A DNA stretch of 64,000 nucleotides, taken from contig NTJZ01000014.1 of the NCBI GenBank assembly GCA_002457215.1, positions 1 through 64,000 of the forward strand. Direction: 5' to 3'. Below the pieces are notes generated by a model that saw only the letters and a program-made list of their open reading frames with translations, searched no databases and was not told the origin of the DNA. Each line of letters opens with the position of its first letter. The stretch's first letter is position 1. This stretch comes from OM182 bacterium MED-G28 (GTDB lineage Bacteria > Pseudomonadota > Gammaproteobacteria > Pseudomonadales > Pseudohongiellaceae). This document shows, piece by piece, positions 46,643 through 57,241 of this stretch. Made by a program: the position numbers and the translations under genes.

Positions 46643-46657
46643 GGTAATTTTCAGTAT

Positions 46658-47869
46658 TTATCCAGCGAAGAGGTTGCTAAATAGTAACGTTAACCAATCG
46701 ATCAATCGCTTAAATATCCCACCCTGCTCTACTTCTTGCATTGCAATAACATTGCCTGAAAAAACAGTATCATTATCCAGAGTTACACTTACGACACCCA
46801 TTATCTGCCCGTCGTTGAGAGGCGCGCGGATAACCTCATCGACATCGACTGTCGCCTGCATGGATTCTGCCTGACCGCGAGGAATCGTTACATATACTTC
46901 TTCTTGAATCCCCAGATCAACTGCACTCTGCACCCCGGACCAAACAGGAACATTAGTCAAGATTTGATTCGAATCATAGAGCTTGTGGGTTTCAAAGTAA
47001 CGGAATCCGTAAGTGAGTAATTTTTGAGTTTCAATTGCTCTAGACTCTTCGCTGACAGTTCCCATTACTACTGAAATTAAACGCATGCCATCCCGTTCCG
47101 CTGAAGCCACCAAACAATATCCCGCCGCATCAGTCCATCCAGTTTTCATACCGTCGACATTCCGATCTCTGAATAGCAGCGAATTTCGGTTAGATTGGCG
47201 AATATCATTATAAGTAAACTCGCGCTCAGCATAAATAGGATAATAGTCCATATGCCTCTCAATCGAGGCTTGAGCCAACAAGGACAAATCTCGCGCTGAC
47301 ATAGTGTTGTAATATAACTCAGTATCTAGCCCGCTAGAATTCATAAAGAAACTACTACTCATACCAAGTAATTCCCCATATTGATTCATCATGTCTGAAA
47401 ATGCTTCTTCGCTACCAGCGATATGCTCAGCGATTGCAACGCTAGCATCGTTGCCGGATTGAATAATGATACCGCGTAGCAAATCCTCGACACTTACTTG
47501 TGTATTTACACCAACAAACATCTTTGATCCTTCCATGCGCCAGGCTTTTTCGCTGATATGCACTTGATCACTCAAAGACAAATTACCACTAATAATTTCT
47601 TCAATTGCTATATAGGCCGTCATTATTTTAGTAAGACTTGCGGGTGGAAGCGCCTCATCCGCATTTTCTTCGACAATTATATGCCCGGTCTTAGCATCGA
47701 TTAAAATATAACTGGTAGCAGCAATTTCTGGTGCTCGGGGAATTATTGCGGGCGCAGCGAGCACTGCGGTACTGAACAAACTGCCGCCTATTAAAATAGA
47801 GCAGCAGATTGCTATTCTAAGACGAATGGAAAATGAAAACAGTTGATAGGTTGCGTTCTTTAACGACAT
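46658..47869 (-). CDS. dacA: D-alanyl-D-alanine carboxypeptidase (PBP5/6 type)
   Basis: This periplasmic peptidase removes the terminal D-Ala of peptidoglycan pentapeptides. The signal peptide ends near VLAAPA (residue 39). Active-site motifs are S78-L-T-K81, S138-G-N140 and K242-T-G244. A PBP5 C-terminal beta domain (about 300-380) leads to an amphipathic membrane anchor, IFKRLIDWLTLLFSNLF, at the end. The 403-residue length is normal. It lies between rlpA and ybeD, its usual place. Confidence 0.96.
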   Translation of the reverse strand: MSLKNATYQLFSFSIRLRIAICCSILIGGSLFSTAVLAAPAIIPRAPEIAATSYILIDAKTGHIIVEENADEALPPASLTKIMTAYIAIEEIISGNLSLSDQVHISEKAWRMEGSKMFVGVNTQVSVEDLLRGIIIQSGNDASVAIAEHIAGSEEAFSDMMNQYGELLGMSSSFFMNSSGLDTELYYNTMSARDLSLLAQASIERHMDYYPIYAEREFTYNDIRQSNRNSLLFRDRNVDGMKTGWTDAAGYCLVASAERDGMRLISVVMGTVSEESRAIETQKLLTYGFRYFETHKLYDSNQILTNVPVWSGVQSAVDLGIQEEVYVTIPRGQAESMQATVDVDEVIRAPLNDGQIMGVVSVTLDNDTVFSGNVIAMQEVEQGGIFKRLIDWLTLLFSNLFAG

Positions 47870-47945
47870 AAAGAAATCCGTATTAAAACCATTGATTATA
47901 TTAAGCTGAGAGGTGACGAACGACTAGCACTTCAATCTTGAAGTA

Positions 47946-48812
47946 CTACTCAGTAATAGTGTACGGGCTTCCTAAACTAGCGGCAACTACACTTTGTGTG
48001 ATTCGCCTAATCTCACCAGGATCATTAACTGGCCCGATTCGAACCCGGTGCAAAACACCGCTTGCCATGTTGTTTATCGTGCTAATAATAACTGGTCTTT
48101 TGGTCATTACTCTCAATTTTTCTGATACTTCTCGGGCTAAATTTACGTCCGAAAATGCGCCTACTTGTAAATATTTTTCTCTTGAAACAGCCCTATTCCC
48201 GGTTTCTAGATTGACTATTCTATTCCGTGCCCCGGCACGATCGCTATCAGACCCATTGGCAATAATAGCTTCCAGCTCAACCCTAGCGGTCCCCCGCTCC
48301 GCATAACCTAGCTTTAACGCTGCTGCATAACTCAGATCTACGATGCGGTCTCCATGGAATGGCCCTCTATCATTTACTCTGACAACAATACTACGATTGT
48401 TATCCAAATTAGTGACTTGAAGAAAGCTAGGAATTGGTAACGATTTGTGTGCTGCAGAGACCTGATACATATCAAAGACTTCACCGTTGGAAGTCTTATG
48501 GCCATGAAATTTTTCCCCGTACCAGGACGCTACACCCCTCTCCCTGTATCCTTCTTCTGTTGGCAGTACTTGGTAGGTTTTTCCGAGCACAGAATAGGGT
48601 GATCGATTTCCTGCCATCGTGCGCGTAATCGGCTCTGGCACTACATTAAGAATAGTTGCAGGATCAATGTTTCGGCTCGGCGCTCTGTCCTGGTCTATTG
48701 AATAACGGCTGGAAGAACTTGGCGGAATTGGCGTCGGCGGAGCCACTGCAGAGCAAGCAGCGAGACCACCAATCAAACTAACCAATGAAAAAACTCTTAA
48801 ATGCTGATGCAT
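47946..48812 (-). CDS. rlpA: septal ring lytic transglycosylase RlpA
   Basis: This outer-membrane lipoprotein cleaves glycan strands lacking stem peptides at the septum in Pseudomonas. The start at 48812 gives a lipoprotein signal with lipobox LAAC (C20). A double-psi beta-barrel domain follows (GVASWYGEKFHGHKTSNGEVFDMYQVSAAHKSLP; the catalytic-site pattern with HKT and DRGP is present). A C-terminal SPOR domain (about 210-285, YLQVGAFSDVNLAREV) binds denuded glycans. A longer TTG start at 48842 is less likely. mltB, expected between rodA and rlpA in Pseudomonas, is absent. Confidence 0.94.
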   Translation of the reverse strand: MHQHLRVFSLVSLIGGLAACSAVAPPTPIPPSSSSRYSIDQDRAPSRNIDPATILNVVPEPITRTMAGNRSPYSVLGKTYQVLPTEEGYRERGVASWYGEKFHGHKTSNGEVFDMYQVSAAHKSLPIPSFLQVTNLDNNRSIVVRVNDRGPFHGDRIVDLSYAAALKLGYAERGTARVELEAIIANGSDSDRAGARNRIVNLETGNRAVSREKYLQVGAFSDVNLAREVSEKLRVMTKRPVIISTINNMASGVLHRVRIGPVNDPGEIRRITQSVVAASLGSPYTITE

Positions 48813-48974
48813 TATTGCGTACCACACAGAAAATCTAAGCAAGTTAGTTACTTAGCGTCCAATATCCGGAGAATTTTAATCCATGGGCCTCAAAGGGGAC
48901 GCTGTAAAACAAAAAAAAATCCAATAAATTTAATTAATGAGCTAGATTTCAAGAATTAACTGCTTATTTATCAA

Positions 48975-50123
48975 TTAATTAGTCCTTTTCCTCCCATGAG
49001 TATGAATTGACATCAGCAATCCAAAGCCAATAAATAAAGTAAGAATCGCCGTACCACCCCGGCTAATTAAGGGAAGAGGTAATCCAATTACAGGCACTAG
49101 GCCAGAGACCATAGCCATATTGACAAATACGTAGAAGAAAAACGTTAGCGTAATACTGCCAGCCAGGAGCCGACTAAACATGTCTTTAGCGCAATACGCA
49201 ATATAAAAACCACGAATCAACACAAACAAATAAAGACAAATTAAAAACAACACTCCTAACAACCCAAATTCTTCAGCGAGAACAGCAAGAATGAAGTCAG
49301 TATTGCTTTCCGGAATAAAATCCAAATGTGATTGAGCCCCTTCGCCATAGCCCTTGCCGTAAACCCCGCCTGACCCGATAGCAATTTGAGATTGAATTAT
49401 GTTGTACCCAGCCCCCGTTGGATCTCTGTATGGATCAAAGAAAGTGAGTATTCGGTTTTTTTGATGTGCTTGCGCAAGAAATAAATACCAGAGCGGAGAT
49501 ATTGAGAGCAGCACAAAGAATCCAGCAAACACCATTCGCCAACGCATACCCGCTAGCAACACGACGAATATACCAGACATAGCTACCATGATAGCGGTAC
49601 CCGTATCATTTTGAATGATGATTAGAGCAGCCGGTATCAAGATCATCATAGCTGACCAAAATAGGTGTTTAAAGCGAGGCGGAAGTGGCCTGCTGGCTAG
49701 ATACCAAGCCATAAGTAATGGAACTACAATTTTCAACGTTTCAGAAGGCTGGAAGCTGGGCAAACCGGGCAAATCTAGCCAGCTGCGCGCACCATTTTCT
49801 TCCACACCTATAAAGAGAACCAAGCCAAGCAAAGCTAACCCCGCCGCATAAAGAGACGGTGCCCAGCGGCGAAAGAAATGTGGACTAAACTGAGAAACAG
49901 CAAACATTAGCACTAAACCTGCAAGCATAATCATTGCCTGTCTCCGAACTACACCCTCATCACCGTCACTAGCGCTATACAGTACAAATAATCCAAAACA
50001 GCAAAGTAAAATAATACCTACAAGGAGTGGCGGATCAGTGTGGATGAGTCGCCAAATTTTTTGGACGCGACTTGGTGGTCGATAAAACCCTGTTGTTTGC
50101 CGAATAAAATCTTGATTAATCAT
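48975..50123 (-). CDS. rodA: rod shape-determining glycosyltransferase RodA
   Basis: This SEDS-family peptidoglycan polymerase of the elongasome works with PBP2. The 382 residues contain about ten membrane helices. The family landmarks are present: ENGARSWLDLPGLPSFQPSE near residues 110-130, QSQIAIGSGGVYGKGYGEG, and near the end GLVPVIGLPLPLISRGGTA. The gene overlaps the end of mrdA by eight bases, the usual pair, so the transpeptidase and polymerase are made together. Confidence 0.96.
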   Translation of the reverse strand: MINQDFIRQTTGFYRPPSRVQKIWRLIHTDPPLLVGIILLCCFGLFVLYSASDGDEGVVRRQAMIMLAGLVLMFAVSQFSPHFFRRWAPSLYAAGLALLGLVLFIGVEENGARSWLDLPGLPSFQPSETLKIVVPLLMAWYLASRPLPPRFKHLFWSAMMILIPAALIIIQNDTGTAIMVAMSGIFVVLLAGMRWRMVFAGFFVLLSISPLWYLFLAQAHQKNRILTFFDPYRDPTGAGYNIIQSQIAIGSGGVYGKGYGEGAQSHLDFIPESNTDFILAVLAEEFGLLGVLFLICLYLFVLIRGFYIAYCAKDMFSRLLAGSITLTFFFYVFVNMAMVSGLVPVIGLPLPLISRGGTAILTLFIGFGLLMSIHTHGRKRTN

Positions 50124-52110
50124 TCGACTGAGTAACTAATGGGTTCGTGATCTCTTGTTGTAATTCTCCAACATCTTCAAACGAAGCAAAATCGATTTGC
50201 AGAATTTCCAAGAGGTATTTGTCGGTAACTGCTTTAGCAATTGGACCAGCGACACTACTTCCATGTTCTCCATTCTCCACAAATACGGCAACTGCTATTT
50301 GAGGAGCTATACGGGCATTTTGTGCCGGCGCAAAGGAAATAAATAACCCATGATCCTTATTAAGATCGGATACCACAATATCTGTGCTGGCTAATATCTC
50401 TTGACTTATTCCAACTACTTGAGCCGACCCAGACTTGCCCGCCATACGATAAGACATGTCTCGATCAGCCATGGCAATTGCTTCAAAAGCAGTACCATAA
50501 TCTCGAAATTCATCGGAGTAGGGCCTATGAATAACCATGGTCATGGCTTCTTCGATGTAACGCCAATAGTCGGGGTCATTCACCATCACGTCCGGTACAG
50601 GATTTTCGATAAAGGGCTTATAGTCCTCACCTTCAACCGCTTTTAACATGCGGGGCTGCACAACTTTACCTTTGTTAGCAACAATGGAGGCTGCTGTCGC
50701 TAATTGCAGTGGTGTTGCCCACATGTAACCCTGACCGATCGAGGAATTTATAGTATCACCAGGGTACCAAGGCTCGCCGCGACTAGCCATTTTCCATTCA
50801 CGAGAGGGAAGTACGCCGGTTCTCGCATAAGAAATATCTACAGCAAAGTTATCACCGAATCCAAATTGGGCCAGAAACCCATGAATGATATCTATACCCA
50901 TACGATTGCCTAGATCATAAAAAAAGGTATCGCAGGATTGAAAAATTGCTTTCTGTAAATCGGTATGGCCATGACCGCCGCCGATCACGGTTCGCAATGT
51001 ATAGTCACCCCATCGATAGGAAACACCAGGTAATCTGAAGTAGCCAGGATCTTGAATAGCAAATTCATAATCGACAAATTCGTGGTGCAAACCTGCCATT
51101 CCAAGAAAGGGCTTGATCGTGGAACCCGGTGGATAGGGATTCGTCGAACGATCGAATAATGGTGTATTTATCTCATCAGTCACCAAAACACTATAATCTT
51201 TACTACTTATTCCGGTTACAAAAAGATTAGGATCGAACGATGGCTTACTAATCATCGCTAGTATTCCGCCGGTTGAGGGGTCTATAGCCACCACCGCCCC
51301 GCGAAACTCACCAAGCGCTTCTTCAGCAGCTTTTTGTAGTTGCGCATCCATATGCAAGGTAATATTTTTTCCTGCTACCGGATCAGTGCGATCTAAATAT
51401 CGCATAACCTGACCCCTATTATTTTTCTCTACGATTTCGTAACCGACCGAACCATGCAAAATCTCTTCATAAGTTCGCTCAATTCCAGTTTTACCGATGT
51501 GGTTAGTACCACCATAATTTTCTTTTTCTTCTTCACTTAACCCATCTAGTTCATCACGATTAATTTCTGAAACATAACCAACAGAATGTGCGGTGAGACT
51601 TCCCAAAGGATATTGACGAACAAACTGAGGTTCAATTGATATACCGGTGAGGAGATGGCTATTTACGGAAATTCGGGATTTTTCTTCATCAGTCAGCACA
51701 TATTTAAGGGGTACCGATGAAAATGGAACGCGATTACGCTGCAGGCGAGTATTAAATTGCTCGATATCATCTGCAGATAGCGGTATCAAGGTGCTCAATA
51801 AATTAAGCGTTTTATCCAGATCGACAACTTGCTCTCTAACAACCGTTAGATTAAAAATCGGCTGATTATCCGCCAGCAATTTCCCTTGTCGATCAAATAT
51901 TAAACCTCGAGCCGGAGGGACATATTGTGAATGCAGTCGATTACCATCAGAGCGCGCAGAAAAATATTCAAACTGGGAAATCTGAAGATTGACTAACTTT
52001 AGAATAAGTGCAAAAAACAACAGAAATATCAAAACCGCTGCAGTGGCTAGCCGGCGATTAAATAAGCGCTGCTCAACCTCATGATCTTTAAGCTGCCACT
52101 TACCTACCAT
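50116..52110 (-). CDS. mrdA: penicillin-binding protein 2
   Basis: This is the inner-membrane transpeptidase of the cell-elongation machine. One N-terminal helix (about 21-42) is followed by the pedestal domain and the transpeptidase domain with S330-T-I-K333 (PGSTIKPF), the SxN-type motif SCD in QSCDTFFYDLG, and AGKSGSAQV in place of KTG, normal for the class. The length of 664 fits. It is the partner of RodA, which overlaps it. The gap of 222 bases before it (towards rlmH) is AT-rich and shows no gene or terminator. Confidence 0.96.
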   Translation of the reverse strand: MVGKWQLKDHEVEQRLFNRRLATAAVLIFLLFFALILKLVNLQISQFEYFSARSDGNRLHSQYVPPARGLIFDRQGKLLADNQPIFNLTVVREQVVDLDKTLNLLSTLIPLSADDIEQFNTRLQRNRVPFSSVPLKYVLTDEEKSRISVNSHLLTGISIEPQFVRQYPLGSLTAHSVGYVSEINRDELDGLSEEEKENYGGTNHIGKTGIERTYEEILHGSVGYEIVEKNNRGQVMRYLDRTDPVAGKNITLHMDAQLQKAAEEALGEFRGAVVAIDPSTGGILAMISKPSFDPNLFVTGISSKDYSVLVTDEINTPLFDRSTNPYPPGSTIKPFLGMAGLHHEFVDYEFAIQDPGYFRLPGVSYRWGDYTLRTVIGGGHGHTDLQKAIFQSCDTFFYDLGNRMGIDIIHGFLAQFGFGDNFAVDISYARTGVLPSREWKMASRGEPWYPGDTINSSIGQGYMWATPLQLATAASIVANKGKVVQPRMLKAVEGEDYKPFIENPVPDVMVNDPDYWRYIEEAMTMVIHRPYSDEFRDYGTAFEAIAMADRDMSYRMAGKSGSAQVVGISQEILASTDIVVSDLNKDHGLFISFAPAQNARIAPQIAVAVFVENGEHGSSVAGPIAKAVTDKYLLEILQIDFASFEDVGELQQEITNPLVTQSND

Positions 52111-52332
52111 ATGATATTTTGTCCGACATAGGTTTGGTCAATCAATAGAGTAATCGGCTAAGAGGTAGGCGACTGAAGGCAAACATTCACTCGCCATTAG
52201 ACAACAATTCCGTTATTTAGTTGCTCAACGCTTCAATTAATAAGTTTAGCTTTTTTTTTGCTTAATTTTTAGCCAAAGCCTCAAGTTTTTTCAATAAGAA
52301 TCTGAAGGGGCAGCTAGTTCAAAAAATGCTCA

Positions 52333-52803
52333 CTATCCTCTGTGATAGGGATGACCTTCGAGCAAGCTATTAGCGCGATACAGCTGTTCCACCAGGACCA
52401 GCCGCACTATAGGGTGGGGAAGTGTTAAGTCTGAAAGTGACCACAGCTCATCAGCCCTTTCTCGACATTGAGGATGAAGACCGTCTGGGCCACCAACTAG
52501 AAAAACAATATTCTTCCCTTCGCTCTTGAATGCAGCAAGCCGCTCTGCCACTGCCATGGTAGACATGCGCTTTCCTGCAACCTCAAGCACAACCACATAA
52601 TCATAAACTTGAATTTTAGCTAATAATGCTTTCCCTTCCTTTTGCATGGGCTGAGGACCCTTGGAGGATTTGGTACGATGAGCTAAAGGAACTTCATATA
52701 ATGAAAACCCCAATGTCTTGACGATTCGTTTCGAGTATTCAGCAACCCCTTCCTTTACCCAAGTAGGCATTTTTGTGCCTACTGATATTAGAGAAATACG
52801 CAT
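52333..52803 (-). CDS. rlmH: 23S rRNA (pseudouridine1915-N3)-methyltransferase RlmH
   Basis: This SPOUT-fold enzyme methylates pseudouridine 1915 in 23S rRNA, one of the sites made by RluD, which is also encoded in this window. The 156 residues include VFLVGGPDGLHP for SAM binding and the knot region LTLPHPIVRLVLVEQLYRANSLLEGHPYHRG. The length is the family norm. It lies between rsfS and mrdA as in most gammaproteobacteria. Confidence 0.97.
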   Translation of the reverse strand: MRISLISVGTKMPTWVKEGVAEYSKRIVKTLGFSLYEVPLAHRTKSSKGPQPMQKEGKALLAKIQVYDYVVVLEVAGKRMSTMAVAERLAAFKSEGKNIVFLVGGPDGLHPQCRERADELWSLSDLTLPHPIVRLVLVEQLYRANSLLEGHPYHRG

Positions 52804-52841
52804 GATTTACAAATATAGCCAAATAGTTATTTATTAGTTGA

Positions 52842-53204
52842 TCAAGTTGCTACTTGAGATTTTCGCTTAACGTCTGCTTGAGAATCAAAATTCCATAGTT
52901 CTTCAAGATTATATAACGCACGCATAGGTGCAAGCATGATATGAACTACTACATCACCCACATCCACTAACACCCATTCAGATTGCATCCGCCCTTCAAC
53001 CCCAACAACCTCAAGATCAGCTTCCTTCGCATTCTTTAACACGTTGTCGGCTAAAGCCTTTATGTGAGTATTAGACCTACCCGTTGCTATAATCATAAAA
53101 TCAGTGATCGAGGTCAATTTAGACACATTAATGCAGCGAATAGATTGTCCTTTTAAATCTTCTAACGCCTCAACGGCGAGTTCTGCTAATTTTTTACTTT
53201 TCAA
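52842..53204 (-). CDS. rsfS: ribosomal silencing factor RsfS
   Basis: It binds ribosomal protein L14 and blocks subunit joining under starvation. The 120 residues carry the family core ITDFMIIATGRSNTHIKALADNV and GDVVVHIMLAPMRALYNLEELW. The start is a TTG with a weak AGG-type binding site. It lies 18 bases after nadD, so co-transcription is expected. Confidence 0.95.
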   Translation of the reverse strand: MKSKKLAELAVEALEDLKGQSIRCINVSKLTSITDFMIIATGRSNTHIKALADNVLKNAKEADLEVVGVEGRMQSEWVLVDVGDVVVHIMLAPMRALYNLEELWNFDSQADVKRKSQVAT

Positions 53205-53222
53205 TAGAATTGCCTACTCCAA

Positions 53223-53858
53223 TTAGTGATACAAGTTATGTTGTTTTATATAAGAATAAACGGCATCGTCTAAAGAGCCATGAAGATCCTTTCCTTCTGC
53301 AAATTGATTTCTAACCTTAGTCGATGACAAATCATTATTAAATTCTTTAGCAAATAAAATACGACCAGTAGACTGTTGGAAAAACGCCTCATTTGACTTG
53401 GTCAGCCTGTCATTTAGTTTAATCGCTTGAGAAGTTTCTTTGTTGATTTTAGCCCCTGATCTAGCGAGGACAAAGAAGTTACAAAGTTCAAATAATCTTT
53501 CCCAATCATGCCATTTTGCAATTGTATTAAAAGAATCCAAGCCTAAGACAAAAACCAGTTGGCTGGCTTTATTTTGGCGCTTTAATTTTTGGAGCGTGTC
53601 TGCAGTGTAAGATATTCCTCCTCGCTTGAGCTCAATCGAATCAACTTGCAAACCATCTTGCTTTTCTATAGCTAGATTGAGCATTGCTAACCTATGAAAA
53701 GCTGGCGAGTTTGCATTTTTTCGATGATTTGGTATCGAGCAAGGAACAAGCTTTACAAGGTCCAAAGATAAGTAATTACGGGCAAAGTTAGCAACTTCAA
53801 TGTGACCATTGTGGATCGGATCAAACATACCCCCTAGCACACCAATTCGAGACGTCAT
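53223..53858 (-). CDS. nadD: nicotinate-nucleotide adenylyltransferase
   Basis: It makes deamido-NAD from nicotinate mononucleotide and ATP, the step just before NadE, which is encoded at 17.7 kb. The nucleotidyltransferase motif [11 protein letters not shown] is at residues 9-19, and the C-terminal ISSTxIR-type motif appears as LSSTKVR. The 211 residues are normal. The start ATG overlaps the proA stop (ATGA), so the two are translationally coupled. Confidence 0.95.
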   Translation of the reverse strand: MTSRIGVLGGMFDPIHNGHIEVANFARNYLSLDLVKLVPCSIPNHRKNANSPAFHRLAMLNLAIEKQDGLQVDSIELKRGGISYTADTLQKLKRQNKASQLVFVLGLDSFNTIAKWHDWERLFELCNFFVLARSGAKINKETSQAIKLNDRLTKSNEAFFQQSTGRILFAKEFNNDLSSTKVRNQFAEGKDLHGSLDDAVYSYIKQHNLYH

Positions 53859-55135
53859 TGCCGAATATGACCATCCCCTAACACAATGAATTTCTGCGAA
53901 GTTAAACCTTCAAGGCCAACCGGCCCGCGAGCATGCAATTTGTCAGTCGAAATCCCAATTTCTGCACCTAGTCCATACTCGAATCCATCTGCAAATCGCG
54001 TTGAAGCATTTACCATTACCGAACTAGAATCAACTTCTCTCAAAAATCGTTGAGCATGATCGTGATTTTCAGTAATTATCGATTCCGTATGCTGAGAACT
54101 ATATTTATTTATGTGTGCGATTGCCTCGTCAACTTCGGCTACAATTTTGATAGAAATAATCGGTGCCAGGTATTCTGTTTCAAAATCTTTTTCAGTTGCG
54201 GACTGAACATTACCAACCAACTGCTTAGTCTTTTCGCATCCTCTCATTTCAACATTAAGAGATGTGTACTCTGCACAAAGTTTGGGAAGAACCTCAGCAG
54301 CAATAGATTCTGCAACGACCAGTGACTCTAAAGTACAGCATGTACCATAACGTTGGGTTTTGGCGTTGATAGCAACTGAAATCGCTTTCTCCACATCTGC
54401 CTTCTCATCAATATACAAATGGCAATTACCGTCTAGATGTTTAATTACTGGCACTTTTGCTTCATTAGTTATTCTTTCAATTAAACCTTTGCCACCACGC
54501 GGGACAATAACGTCAACATACTCTGGCATAGTTATCAGTTTTCCTACTGCATCTCGCTCGATACGACTAAGTACTTGAATGATATCGGGGTTCAATCCAG
54601 CGACCTCTAATCCTGAGTTAATGCAATCAGCGATTGCACGATTCGAATTAATTGCCTCTGATCCGCCTCTGAGTATGGCTGCATTACCTGATTTCAAGCA
54701 AAGGCTTGCAGCTTCACACGTTACATTCGGTCGAGATTCGTAAATGATTCCAATTACGCCTAAAGGTACTCGCATCCGACCAACTTGAATTCCACTAGGC
54801 CGATATTTCAATTCACTGATCTCTCCCACAGGGTCATCCAAAGACGCAACTTGTCGGAGACCCTCGATCATAGCGTCGATACGCCCTTCGGTAAGCTCCA
54901 GCCGATCCATCAATGCAGATTCCAAACCTTTTTTTGCACCAGCTTGCAAATCTTTTTTATTTGCCTCCATTAACGCTGCTCGTTTGCTATTTATAGCTTC
55001 AGCAATAGCATTAAGTGCTGCATTTTTTTTGGCAGTGGAAGCCTTTGAGATTTCACGAGACGCAATACGAGCCTGAGAGCCTAAATCGCTCATGTAGGTC
55101 TCAATATCCGTTACATAACTCTCATTGCTATTCAT
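53855..55135 (-). CDS. proA: gamma-glutamyl phosphate reductase
   Basis: This NADPH-dependent enzyme makes glutamate-5-semialdehyde in proline synthesis. It has an aldehyde-dehydrogenase fold with the catalytic cysteine in [14 protein letters not shown] (about residue 260). [35 protein letters not shown] is the family signature near residues 110-145. The 426 residues are complete. It is the first gene of the proA-nadD-rsfS-rlmH-mrdA-rodA run. proB is not in the window. The divergent nhaC shares a 180-base promoter gap. Confidence 0.96.
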   Translation of the reverse strand: MNSNESYVTDIETYMSDLGSQARIASREISKASTAKKNAALNAIAEAINSKRAALMEANKKDLQAGAKKGLESALMDRLELTEGRIDAMIEGLRQVASLDDPVGEISELKYRPSGIQVGRMRVPLGVIGIIYESRPNVTCEAASLCLKSGNAAILRGGSEAINSNRAIADCINSGLEVAGLNPDIIQVLSRIERDAVGKLITMPEYVDVIVPRGGKGLIERITNEAKVPVIKHLDGNCHLYIDEKADVEKAISVAINAKTQRYGTCCTLESLVVAESIAAEVLPKLCAEYTSLNVEMRGCEKTKQLVGNVQSATEKDFETEYLAPIISIKIVAEVDEAIAHINKYSSQHTESIITENHDHAQRFLREVDSSSVMVNASTRFADGFEYGLGAEIGISTDKLHARGPVGLEGLTSQKFIVLGDGHIRQ

Positions 55136-55318
55136 CTTGGTTTAACTCTTCCACAGACAAGATCGATTAGGCCCCAATAGTTTTAAATAGGTGCCAAAAG
55201 ATTCCAATTATATCTTACTCTACCCCCTTAATGGTGTTCAAATAGACAGATACTCGCTATAAGCTTATGCTTGATCGACTACTATGAACTTAACTAAGTC
55301 GCTACTAGGCAATGTTTG

Positions 55319-56803
55319 ATGACAGTCTCGCAAGAATCAGATCTAGCAAGCCCTGGTAGCGCAGCAGCTCCTACCCTTTTTCAAGCACTTTTTCCCATTT
55401 TTGTACTGGTTTGCCTGCTTTCTTTGTCAGTTTATCTCTTTGGCGAAGACTCCAGCTCCGGACCTAACCAGATTGCTCTGTGTGTTGGAGCGGCAGTAGC
55501 GGCACTCATTGGCTGGAATAATGGCCAAACTTGGGAAGAGATCGAGGCTAGCATTATCTCAGGCGTTACCGTTGCCATCAGGCCGTTGCTAATTTTGTTC
55601 TCTGTGGGTGCTTTAATTGGTAGTTGGATAATGTCTGGAACTGTTCCAACTATGATCTATTATAGCCTCTTAATACTCGACCCCTCGATTTTCTATGCGG
55701 CTAGTTGCATTATCTGCGCATTCATAGCTCTGAGTATTGGCAGCTCTTGGACTGTCGCAGGCACTATAGGAATCGCATTAATTGGAGCAGCTGGAGGGAT
55801 GGGCCTATCTCTCGAGGTAACAGCAGGAGCAATTATTTCAGGTGCTTATTTTGGAGATAAAATGTCTCCTCTTTCTGATACTACTAATTTAGCACCCGCT
55901 GTGGCTGGAACAGATTTGTTTACTCACATCGGCCACATGATGTGGACAACAATACCTAGCATAGTAATCGCCCTAATACTTTTTGGGGTAATTGGTTTCA
56001 ATATCGATACTAGCAGCTCCTCGAGTGATCTCGAAATCACTATGGGGTTGTTAAAAGAAAACTTTACCATCAATTTTATGATGCTGCTGCCTGTTGTTGT
56101 ATTGTTAGTGATGGCAAATAAGAAATTGCCACCAATTCCAACAATTTCAGCAGGCATATTACTTGGTATCGTAATAGCATTAATCTTCCAAAAACCAGTA
56201 ATAATCAATCTCGCCGGCGAAACTCCCAATGTGTTCCTTGGATTGTTTAAAGGCGTGTGGTACACGTTATTCGATGGGTTTGCCATTTCGAGTGGTAATG
56301 AAACACTCGACGACTTAATGACCAGAGGCGGCATGAGCTCGATGCTTTGGGTAATCTGGTTAGTCTTATGTGCCATGGTATTTGGAGCGGTAATGGATCA
56401 CACCGGATTACTGCGTCGCCTTGTTGAATATACATTATCATTTGTACACAGTACTGGAAGCTTGATAGCAACCACGATTGCTACCTGTTTTGGCTCTAAT
56501 ATTATTACTTCAGATCAATATATTTCAGTAGTGCTTCCGGGCCGGATGTACAAACACGAGTACAAAAACCGCAACCTGGATATGAAAAATCTTTCGAGAA
56601 CGCTTGAGGATTCGGGCACAATTACATCACCTTTAATTCCCTGGAATACGTGTGGCGCATTCATGGCCGGTACGCTCGGCGTTGCAACTTTTACCTATAT
56701 CCCTTACTGCTTCTTTAACCTGATTAATCCAGTTGTCGCTATAATCTATGGTTTTTTAAACTTTAAAATTACACCTGCTATTGAAACCCAACCGGAACAA
56801 TAG
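55319..56803 (+). CDS. nhaC: NhaC-family Na+/H+ antiporter
   Basis: This inner-membrane antiporter has 494 residues and about 12 hydrophobic helices. Conserved stretches are GSSWTVAGTIGIALIG, ISGAYFGDKMSPLSDTTNLAPA and TLEDSGTITSPLIPWNTCGAFM, all typical of NhaC, which exports sodium in exchange for protons. That fits a marine habitat. I use the ATG at 55319 rather than the TTG directly before it. The gene is divergent from proA and convergent with the VOC gene. Confidence 0.92.
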   Translation: MTVSQESDLASPGSAAAPTLFQALFPIFVLVCLLSLSVYLFGEDSSSGPNQIALCVGAAVAALIGWNNGQTWEEIEASIISGVTVAIRPLLILFSVGALIGSWIMSGTVPTMIYYSLLILDPSIFYAASCIICAFIALSIGSSWTVAGTIGIALIGAAGGMGLSLEVTAGAIISGAYFGDKMSPLSDTTNLAPAVAGTDLFTHIGHMMWTTIPSIVIALILFGVIGFNIDTSSSSSDLEITMGLLKENFTINFMMLLPVVVLLVMANKKLPPIPTISAGILLGIVIALIFQKPVIINLAGETPNVFLGLFKGVWYTLFDGFAISSGNETLDDLMTRGGMSSMLWVIWLVLCAMVFGAVMDHTGLLRRLVEYTLSFVHSTGSLIATTIATCFGSNIITSDQYISVVLPGRMYKHEYKNRNLDMKNLSRTLEDSGTITSPLIPWNTCGAFMAGTLGVATFTYIPYCFFNLINPVVAIIYGFLNFKITPAIETQPEQ

Positions 56804-56813
56804 TTCGCTTAGT

Positions 56814-57221
56814 TCAAGTTAAAGAAAATTTTAGCTCTACTACATTTCCATCCGGATCAGTTATGTAAAGCGAACGGCCAAATCCTTCAGCGCCATATCT
56901 ATCGGCAAATTCTTCAACCTCAACCTTGCTAGAGAGTAAGTAAGCCTTTAGTTCTGATTCTTCAATTTTTTCTACTTGCAAACAAAAATGATCCATATTC
57001 CTACCACCCTGATTTGGCGCCTCTCCTCCTAACCTGCCTAATTTACTGTCTATAGGCACCAAATCAATTAGTGCAGCTCCAGCACGTAACTGAATTAACC
57101 CTATATCCGGAAGCTCACGCTCAATAACGCAATTAAGCACCTCACAATAAAAAGATTTCATTGCACCAAAGTCTGCAGTTCTAAGCACTACATGATCAAT
57201 ACCGCGAACTTGTATCACCAT
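56814..57221 (-). CDS. VOC-superfamily (glyoxalase-like) protein
   Basis: This is a 135-residue protein with the paired beta-alpha-beta-beta-beta modules of the vicinal oxygen chelate fold. Putative metal ligands are H10 (IDHVVL), H78 (NMDHFCLQV) and E127 (GNVVELKF). It could be a small lyase or dioxygenase-like enzyme or a resistance-type protein; the substrate cannot be told. It lies 20 bases after the GIY-YIG gene and may belong to the same transcript as the MBL-fold hydrolase. Confidence 0.82.
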   Translation of the reverse strand: MVIQVRGIDHVVLRTADFGAMKSFYCEVLNCVIERELPDIGLIQLRAGAALIDLVPIDSKLGRLGGEAPNQGGRNMDHFCLQVEKIEESELKAYLLSSKVEVEEFADRYGAEGFGRSLYITDPDGNVVELKFSLT

Positions 57222-57241
57222 AACTAACTGTTCTCGAATAG

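Noticed and set aside
52111..52332. Possible terminator with the run of T near 52250
   Set aside because: The T run has no stable GC stem in front of it on either strand, so it looks like AT-rich spacer.
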